A DNA stretch of 36,394 nucleotides from Thiotrichales bacterium (GTDB lineage Bacteria; Pseudomonadota; Gammaproteobacteria; JAABTG01). The notes beneath the pieces were generated by a model. That model was not told the origin of the DNA. It made no database searches and was given only the letters and a program-made list of their open reading frames with translations. Both the position numbers and the translations under genes were made by a program. Position 1 is the first letter of the stretch. Each line of letters opens with the position of its first letter. The DNA lies in the NCBI GenBank assembly GCA_011389995.1, contig JAABTG010000038.1:1-36394 (forward strand), in the 5' to 3' direction. Shown piece after piece: positions 31,299 to 36,394 of the stretch.

Positions 31299-32732
31299 TC
31301 AGATCCCGCGTTCCTCGCTGGAGTACTGTTCCACGCTTTCCGTGGGACGAGGCTCGAACCAGGCCAGCTTGGTGCTGAGGCTCACTACCTCGCCCACGAT
31401 GAAGAGGGTAGGCGCCTTGGGCTTTTTGGCCTCTATCATACCCGGCAGCGAGGCCAGGGTACCGATGAGGGTCTGCTGGCGCTGGGTGGTGCCCTGCTGG
31501 ACCAGGGCAGCGGGCATTTCCGGTGGCATGCCGTGCTCCATGAGCTTGGCGCAGATGTTCTCGAGCCCCTTGAGGCCCATGTAGAACACCACCGTCTGTT
31601 GAGGCTGGGCCAGGGCGGGCCAGTTCAGATCGATGGTGCCGTCCTTCAAATGGCCGGTGACAAAGACGCAGGACTGGGCAAAGTCGCGGTGAGTGAGGGG
31701 TATCCCGGCGTAGGCCGCGCAACCGGAGGCCGCGGTGATGCCGGGCACGACCTGGAACGGGACGCCCTCGGCCGCCAGGGTGTCTATCTCCTCCCCCCCA
31801 CGCCCGAAGATGAAGGGATCGCCGCCCTTCAGCCTGACCACCCGTTTGCCCTCCTTGGCCAGCCGCGCCAGGAGCTTGTTGATCTCCTCCTGGGGCATGG
31901 CGTGATGGTCCCGTTCCTTGCCGACATAGATGCGGTCGGCGTCGCGGCGGGTGAGGTCCAGGACCGCCTTGGCCACCAGGCGGTCGTATACCACCACGTC
32001 GGCCTGCTGCATGAGACGCAGGGCGCGGAAGGTAAGAAGGTCCGGGTCACCCGGACCCCCGCCGACGAGATAGACCTCGCCGACGCGCTCGGGCTCATCC
32101 CGGCTTTCCTCGAGTTTTCTTTCCAGGGCCGTACGGGCCTCCCTTTCCTGCCCTGCGAAGAACATCTCCGCGATACTCCCCTGGAGTACCTGTTCCCAGA
32201 AGACCCGGCGGTGGGGTGGGTGGGAGAAGCGGGCCTTGACCCGGTCACGGTACTCCTCCGCCAGGGCCGCCATGCGGCCGAAAGTGGCCGGGATGAGGGT
32301 CTCCAGGCGGGCCCGGATGAGGCGTGCGAGTACCGGCGATGCACCACCGGAGGAGACCGCGGCCACGATGGGGGAGCGGTCGATGATGGAGGGCACCACG
32401 AAGGTGCACGCGTCCGTCTGATCCACCACGTTGACAGGGATCCCCCGTTCCCTGGCGTCGTCCGCCACCCGTGTGTTGACGGCCGGGTCATCGGTGGCGG
32501 CGATGACCAGCTGCATGCCGTCCAGATGAGCCGCCTCATAGCCTCCTTCGTGCCAGAGGACTTCACCTTCACCATGGAGGGCCAGCAGGGCCCCGCCGAG
32601 GCGTGGTGAGACGATCCGCACGCTGGCCCCGGCGCGCAGCAGCAGGGAGGCCTTGCGGGAAGCCACGTCGCCCCCTCCCACCACCAGGCAGGGTTGGTCG
32701 CGCACCTTGAGAAAGATGGGAAGGAATTCCAT
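31299..32732 (-). CDS. cysG: Siroheme synthase (uroporphyrinogen methyltransferase / precorrin-2 dehydrogenase / ferrochelatase)
   Basis: The family start is [12 protein letters not shown] (ATG 32732); an in-frame ATG at 32744 would add four residues. The N-terminal domain binds NAD ([17 protein letters not shown]) and has [12 protein letters not shown], covering oxidation and iron insertion. The C-terminal SUMT domain has [37 protein letters not shown] and [22 protein letters not shown] for methyl transfer. The full-length trifunctional enzyme (477 residues) makes siroheme, the cofactor of DsrAB encoded nearby. It converges on the rhodanese gene and is divergent from rhd-tusA. Confidence 0.96.
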   Translation of the reverse strand: MEFLPIFLKVRDQPCLVVGGGDVASRKASLLLRAGASVRIVSPRLGGALLALHGEGEVLWHEGGYEAAHLDGMQLVIAATDDPAVNTRVADDARERGIPVNVVDQTDACTFVVPSIIDRSPIVAAVSSGGASPVLARLIRARLETLIPATFGRMAALAEEYRDRVKARFSHPPHRRVFWEQVLQGSIAEMFFAGQEREARTALERKLEESRDEPERVGEVYLVGGGPGDPDLLTFRALRLMQQADVVVYDRLVAKAVLDLTRRDADRIYVGKERDHHAMPQEEINKLLARLAKEGKRVVRLKGGDPFIFGRGGEEIDTLAAEGVPFQVVPGITAASGCAAYAGIPLTHRDFAQSCVFVTGHLKDGTIDLNWPALAQPQQTVVFYMGLKGLENICAKLMEHGMPPEMPAALVQQGTTQRQQTLIGTLASLPGMIEAKKPKAPTLFIVGEVVSLSTKLAWFEPRPTESVEQYSSEERGI

Positions 32733-32833
32733 ATGTCGAGGCATCTGAGTCGAAGGTTAATCGCTTATGATCTGATAATCCAAGCTATAAACCCATCTCC
32801 TATTGGGGATAGTCTCCCGGCCCATGGCGGGGA

Positions 32834-32862
32834 TTTACTTTATTAACGAATTCTTATATATT
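32834..32862 (+). promoter_or_regulatory. Promoter candidate for the rhodanese-tusA-dsrE2 genes
   Basis: TTTACT (32834-32839) and TATATT (32857-32862) are 17 bases apart, in an AT-rich island between divergent cysG and rhd. An imperfect palindrome ATCTCC-N4-GGGGAT lies just upstream (32795-32810). The rhd ATG is about 37 bases after the likely start of transcription. Confidence 0.45.
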
Positions 32863-32905
32863 TCCCAACCATTTCACTGGATTATTCCCATTAAGGAGTG
32901 CTCCC

Positions 32906-33241
32906 ATGTTCATTAAAGAGCTTGAGGCAGACGAGTTGGCCCAACTTCTGGCCGGCGACGAGGTGGTGGAACTCATCGACGTTCGTACGCCCGGCGAAGC
33001 CGCCAGAGGCGTGATCGCAGGGGGGCAGAACCTGCCCCTGCACCTCCTGCCCCTTCACGCAGACCAGATAGCCCACCGCGGCCGTAAGGTGGTGTTCTAC
33101 TGTCGCAGCGGTGCCCGTTCGGCACAGGCCTGCATGTTCATGGCCCAGCGTGGCTTCGATGAGGCCTACAATCTACGCGGCGGTGTCATCTCCTGGGTCC
33201 GCAACGGACAGGAACTGGTGGAACTCCGTCAGAGCGCCTGA
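32906..33241 (+). CDS. Single-domain rhodanese of the Rhd-TusA-DsrE2 cassette
   Basis: 111 residues from ATG 32906 with AAGGAG upstream. The single rhodanese domain has IDVRTPGEAARGVIAGG and active-site C66 in VVFYCRSGARSAQA. It matches the rhodanese encoded with TusA and DsrE2 in Allochromatium vinosum (rhd_2599), which passes sulfur to TusA. tusA follows after 117 bases. Cytoplasmic. A second rhodanese gene lies at 30713, before cysG. Confidence 0.93.
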   Translation: MFIKELEADELAQLLAGDEVVELIDVRTPGEAARGVIAGGQNLPLHLLPLHADQIAHRGRKVVFYCRSGARSAQACMFMAQRGFDEAYNLRGGVISWVRNGQELVELRQSA

Positions 33242-33358
33242 AGGCCGCAAGATACCGGCCGTGGCACCGGTCCCCCCGGTTGCATGAATTAGAGAATTCA
33301 AATATAAATGGAAAATTGAGCGGTTTTCCCAACCCACTATTGCTAAAAGGAGACACGT

Positions 33359-33589
33359 ATGGCTGATTTCGATCAGGAACTCGACGCAAGCGGACTCAAT
33401 TGCCCTCTTCCCATCCTGCGCGCCAAGAAGGCGCTGTCTGCCCTCGACAGCGGCAAGGTTCTCAGGGTCGTTTCCACGGATCCGGGTTCGGTCAAGGACT
33501 TCGAGGCCTTCTCCAAGCAGACGGGTAATGAGCTGATGGAGTCCGGCGAAGAGGCGGGCAAGTTCGTCTTCATGATAAAGAAGGCGTAA
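33359..33589 (+). CDS. tusA: Sulfur carrier protein TusA
   Basis: 76 residues from ATG 33359 with AAAGGAG upstream. The conserved CPxP motif contains C15 in GLNCPLPILRAKKAL. TusA accepts persulfide sulfur from rhodanese and delivers it to DsrEFH, linking the rhd-tusA-dsrE2 cassette to the dsr operon. The sequence fits family length and the LRVVSTDPGSVKDF pattern. dsrE2 follows after 68 bases. Confidence 0.96.
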   Translation: MADFDQELDASGLNCPLPILRAKKALSALDSGKVLRVVSTDPGSVKDFEAFSKQTGNELMESGEEAGKFVFMIKKA

Positions 33590-33657
33590 GGAAGCGGACC
33601 GCAGTTCGGTCTCCGTACCATCACATCCAGACCACCAGACCATAGGAGGAGGCAGTC

Positions 33658-34140
33658 ATGTCAGATGACAAGAAACTCGCCATCATCGCCACGAAAGGCA
33701 CCCTTGATTGGGGTTATCCCCCCTTCATTCTTGCCTCCACCGCGGCCGCTCTGGGATATGAGACCCAGATCTTCTTCACCTTTTACGGGTTGCAACTGCT
33801 CAAGAAGGATCTGGATCTGAAGGTATCCCCTCTGGGCAATCCGGGCATGCCCATGCCCATGGGAATGGACAAATGGTTCCCCGTGCTCGGCACGACGCTG
33901 CCGGGCATGGAGTCCATGATGTCCTCCATGATGAAGAAGAAGATGGCATCCAAGGGTGTCGCCAGCCTGGAAGAGTTGCGGGAGCTCTGTTCCGAGGCCG
34001 AGGTCAAGATGGTTGCCTGTCAGATGACCGTCGACCTCTTCGACTTCTCTCCGTCGGATTTCGTGGATGATATCGAGTACGGCGGCGCCGCTACATTCTT
34101 CGAGTTCGCCGGGGAATCGGATATCTGCCTGTTCATATAG
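33658..34140 (+). CDS. DsrE2-family sulfur-relay protein
   Basis: 160 residues from ATG 33658 with AGGAGGAGG upstream. The DsrE-like fold begins KKLAIIATKGTLDWGY. A Met-rich hydrophobic middle (GNPGMPMPMGMDKW) and MMSSMMKKKMASKG are typical of the DsrE2 group. Two Cys ten residues apart, C111 and C121 in LRELCSEAEVKMVACQ, match the conserved pair in DsrE2, and C157 is near the end. The family is usually encoded beside tusA and rhodanese. Its exact role in the relay is not settled. Confidence 0.92.
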   Translation: MSDDKKLAIIATKGTLDWGYPPFILASTAAALGYETQIFFTFYGLQLLKKDLDLKVSPLGNPGMPMPMGMDKWFPVLGTTLPGMESMMSSMMKKKMASKGVASLEELRELCSEAEVKMVACQMTVDLFDFSPSDFVDDIEYGGAATFFEFAGESDICLFI

Positions 34141-34146
34141 TTCAAA

Positions 34147-34179
34147 GCTGATTTTTGGCCATCCATGGCCAGAATCAGC
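34147..34179 (+). other. Stem-loop after dsrE2
   Basis: GCTGATT (34147-34153) pairs with AATCAGC (34173-34179), and GGCCAT (34157-34162) with ATGGCC (34165-34170), around a two-base loop. It begins 7 bases after the dsrE2 stop. The following sequence has no T run, so it is a likely 3'-end hairpin rather than a complete terminator. Confidence 0.55.
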
Positions 34180-34349
34180 ATGGGAGGCGAAAACGCGGTT
34201 TCCGGCTTCCTTCATTTTCCATGGCATCCGCCACAGGAAATGGCGGGCCATCCTGCCCCGCAGGTGATTCTCCCCGGGTGACGGGTTCAACAAGCCACCC
34301 AGCTGCTACCCGTTTGTGACGCCTGACGGAGTCCTCTCCTGCAGCACCC

Positions 34350-34378
34350 GCAAAAGCCGGCATAAGCCGGCTTTTTGC
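34350..34378. terminator. Rho-independent terminator
   Basis: GCAAAAGCCGGC and GCCGGCTTTTTGC (one extra T) pair around the loop ATAA. The A run on one side and the T run on the other make it work in both directions. It would end the rhd-tusA-dsrE2 transcript about 210 bases after dsrE2. Confidence 0.85.
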
Positions 34379-34381
34379 GTT

Positions 34382-34411
34382 TCCACGGATCGTGTCTCCA
34401 CGGATCGTGTC
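34382..34411. repeat. Tandem direct repeat of 15 bases, two copies
   Basis: TCCACGGATCGTGTC occurs twice without a gap. Each copy contains the small palindrome CACG-GAT-CGTG, so the pair could be two sites for one DNA-binding protein. It lies between the terminator and the AT-rich region upstream of the lipoprotein-sorting-like gene. Confidence 0.75.
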
Positions 34412-34537
34412 GCATACGCGTTCTGTCATGGGTGACACGCTCCCAGCCGTCGCTTTACCCAGATCTGGAATAGTCCAGCATAACCAATTGACTATAGAAA
34501 GAATCTTAAGAATGAGGGCATTACCCCAAATAAACCC

Positions 34538-34667
34538 AGGTTAATATTAGAAAAACCTTTATTAACAATGGCTTGTTTGCGATCTCTTAAACAAGAGCCT
34601 AATATGTGCTCTATTAGACACACGCTGTGTCTTAGATATGTAACAGAATGTTACAGGTTCACATTCT
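34538..34667 (+). promoter_or_regulatory. AT-rich region with a series of inverted repeats
   Basis: The region has GTTAAT/ATTAAC (34540-34545 with 34561-34566), CTCTT-N4-AAGAG (34584-34597), AGACACA-N3-TGTGTCT (34616-34632), TGTAAC-N5-GTTACA (34639-34655) and AGAATGT-N9-ACATTCT (34645-34667). The last two share bases and cannot form together. They lie directly upstream of the gene at 34702. No promoter with both good boxes was found. This is the rest of the 561-base gap before 34702. Confidence 0.6.
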
Positions 34668-34701
34668 GGCTAAGAAGTCAGCACATTGTGGAGGATACGA
34701 A

Positions 34702-35655
34702 ATGCACCTATTGAAGGCCTGTACTGGTCTGGTTTCAGCCGCTTCCCTGCTTGCCCTTGCCCCCTTGAGCGTCAATGCCGGCGTCCCCAAGGATCTCCCA
34801 TATCCCTCGGGCGGTGACCTGACCGCCGAGCAGATCATCGAGCAGGTCTACTTCGTCAACCATTTCTACTCCTTCGACAACTACGGCATCTCCGAAAAGG
34901 GCGACGACATCACCGTCCTTATCAATAAGGCCGAGGGTGCCCGTCCCAAGAACGTGACCCTGGAACGCTACCTCAACAACGCCTACGACGAGGGAAATAT
35001 CAAGGCCAAAGATCTCGCCATCTTCCGCTCCGGCAAGCTGCGGGGCACCGGTATGCTCATCGTGGACTACGTGGAGGATACCCAGAGTCAGTCCTATTCC
35101 ATCTGGCTGCCGGCGTTGCGGAAGATCCGCCGCTTCGCCGAGCCCGCCCACGACGATGCCTGGGGTGGCTCGGATTTCACTTTCGGTGACGTCACCCTGC
35201 GCAAGCCCTTCCACGAGACCCACGAGTTGCTGGGCAAAGCGACCTTCGACGACTGTCTGGGCACCATCGCCGACGTGCGCAGCCGTTACCTGAAGGAGCC
35301 CCCGGAGCCTGCCTGCAACCATAAGGGCAAGGAGGTTTACAAGGTCAAGAGCACCACCAAGTTCGAGAACTGGTGGTATGACGACCGTATCTCCTACATC
35401 GACACCGATACCTTTGCCGACTATCGCACCGACTATTTCAAGGACGGCGAGAAGATAAAGGTCATCGATCGCGACTGGATGAGCCTGGGCCTGGACGACC
35501 CCCGTGCCCTGTCATGGCGTTCCTGGTACGGCAAGACCTTCACCAACGGTCATGAGACCTGGGCCGTGATTCCGGACTCGGTGGTCATCTACAACTCCGA
35601 TGAGCGGGACGAGGATTTCTGGTCGGAAAGGACCCTGCGCCGCATCAAGCGCTGA
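34702..35655 (+). CDS. Outer-membrane lipoprotein-sorting-like (LolA-like fold) exported protein
   Basis: The start is taken at ATG 34702 with GGAGGAT upstream; the frame remains open further upstream inside the control region. The 317-residue product has a signal peptide (residues 1-28, cleavage near VNAGV). DLTAEQIIEQVYFVNHFYSF, FRSGKLRGTGMLIVDYVED, and SIWLPALRKIRRFAEPAHDDAWGGSDF match the outer-membrane lipoprotein-sorting proteins encoded beside DUF1302 proteins and RND-type transporters. It probably binds a lipid or other hydrophobic molecule in the periplasm. The next gene is a DUF1302 protein, in keeping with this. Confidence 0.8.
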   Translation: MHLLKACTGLVSAASLLALAPLSVNAGVPKDLPYPSGGDLTAEQIIEQVYFVNHFYSFDNYGISEKGDDITVLINKAEGARPKNVTLERYLNNAYDEGNIKAKDLAIFRSGKLRGTGMLIVDYVEDTQSQSYSIWLPALRKIRRFAEPAHDDAWGGSDFTFGDVTLRKPFHETHELLGKATFDDCLGTIADVRSRYLKEPPEPACNHKGKEVYKVKSTTKFENWWYDDRISYIDTDTFADYRTDYFKDGEKIKVIDRDWMSLGLDDPRALSWRSWYGKTFTNGHETWAVIPDSVVIYNSDERDEDFWSERTLRRIKR

Positions 35656-35713
35656 AGGTCGCCATCACTCCAAACAAATATTATTCAATTCGTTATTTTC
35701 GGGGGAGACAACA

Positions 35714-36394
35714 ATGGCCATGAAACCTACCCGCCTGGCCGTCGCCGTGGCCCTGGGCATCACCCTGCCCGGCGTGGCGCCGGCCGAGATCAGCACCTTC
35801 GGCTTCATCAAGAACGAGACCTCCATTTTCACCCGGGACGGCACGCCCACGGGCTCGGAGAGTCGCGCCTTCGATACCGGGGACACCCATGACAGGGGGG
35901 ATCTCCTCAAGTTCGAGAACTCGGCCCGGCTGTTCATCAACGGCGATATCACCGACAACATTCTTTGGCACGGTGACATCAACATCATCTACGACTCCGA
36001 GGCCATCGACGACGGGGGTGTGGAGTACGAGGGTCACCGGCTATACAGCCAGCACGACTGGCTGAGGGAACTGTACCTGGATATCTACGCCGGTGACTGG
36101 GACGTACGCCTCGGCAAGCAGCAGATCGTGTGGGGCACCGCCGACGGCATCAAGCTGCTGGATATCGTCAACCCCACTGACTTTCGCGAGGTGGTGCAGA
36201 ACCAGTTCGAGGATTCCCGCATCCCCATCTGGATGTTCAAGGCCGAGCGCAACCTCTTCGATGCCTCCAATATCCAGTTCATCGTCTCCCAGGTGGAGGA
36301 GAACAAGTTTGCCGGCTTGAACAGCGACGGCGACGCCGGACATCCCTTCATCTTCAAGGGGGTGGATACCATTACGGGTGAGGTGAATGGCTTT
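35714..36394 (+). CDS. DUF1302 family outer-membrane protein, N-terminal part (gene runs off the right edge)
   Basis: From ATG 35714, which follows GGGGGAG, the frame is open to the last base (227 codons). The product has a signal peptide (MAMKPTRLAVAVALGITLPG, cleavage near APA). It continues with beta-strand-like patterns and the family phrase RLGKQQIVWGTADGIKLLDI followed by VNPTDFREVVQ. DUF1302 proteins are predicted beta-barrels, often encoded with a lipoprotein-sorting protein and an RND transporter. The C-terminus is outside the window. It begins 58 bases after the preceding gene. Confidence 0.85.
   Translation, partial: MAMKPTRLAVAVALGITLPGVAPAEISTFGFIKNETSIFTRDGTPTGSESRAFDTGDTHDRGDLLKFENSARLFINGDITDNILWHGDINIIYDSEAIDDGGVEYEGHRLYSQHDWLRELYLDIYAGDWDVRLGKQQIVWGTADGIKLLDIVNPTDFREVVQNQFEDSRIPIWMFKAERNLFDASNIQFIVSQVEENKFAGLNSDGDAGHPFIFKGVDTITGEVNGF

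Overview
The window is GC-rich, densely coded DNA whose centre is a complete reverse-acting dissimilatory sulfite reductase (rDsr) locus in the order dsrA-B-E-F-H-C-M-K-L-J-O-P-N-R (15718-28397, all + strand). Together with a rhodanese-tusA-dsrE2 cassette, a siroheme synthase and a DsrS-like gene, this points to a sulfur-oxidising gammaproteobacterium of the Chromatiales/Ectothiorhodospiraceae type, organised much like Allochromatium vinosum. DsrE, DsrF and DsrH (absent from sulfate reducers), the sulfur-oxidiser-type DsrL and a DsrJ carrying the Cys heme ligand all support the oxidative direction. The genus cannot be fixed from the sequence.

Left part (1-11.8 kb): the 5' end of a rubrerythrin gene; a glutaredoxin-like gene overlapping an exported protein of unknown function; a MoxR-type AAA ATPase with a VWA/HExxH partner; a DsrS-like gene; several conserved genes of unknown function; a ferredoxin-reductase-like flavoprotein with degenerate nucleotide-binding motifs; a TlpA-type thioredoxin; and two Fe(II)/2-oxoglutarate-dependent oxygenases flanking a small receiver-like protein.

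Centre-left (12.0-15.3 kb, - strand): a compact gene group divergent from dsrA. It holds a TauD/TfdA dioxygenase, a 61-residue protein, a helical protein, a Cas6/Cmx6-like RAMP protein with no CRISPR array, and a DsrC homologue lacking both redox cysteines (RspA type). This is the best candidate for an undescribed system: an orphan Cas6-family protein linked to a regulatory DsrC paralogue, sharing a control region with the rDsr operon.

Centre (15.7-28.4 kb): the dsr operon. Sulfane sulfur carried by TusA and DsrEFH is loaded onto DsrC. DsrAB (siroheme, amidated by DsrN) oxidises it to sulfite with DsrL as electron-accepting partner, and the DsrMKJOP membrane complex reoxidises DsrC thiols. 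Stem-loops lie between dsrA and dsrB, on both sides of dsrC, and before dsrN.

Right part (28.4-36.4 kb): a NarX/NarL-like two-component system and a rhodanese follow dsrR directly. A convergent cysG makes siroheme. Then come rhd-tusA-dsrE2, a terminator, an AT-rich control region unusually full of inverted repeats, and an outer-membrane lipoprotein-sorting-like gene with a DUF1302 family gene cut by the window end. Three intergenic gaps carry heptamer tandem repeats, two of them C-rich. No tRNA, rRNA, CRISPR array or transposase gene was seen.
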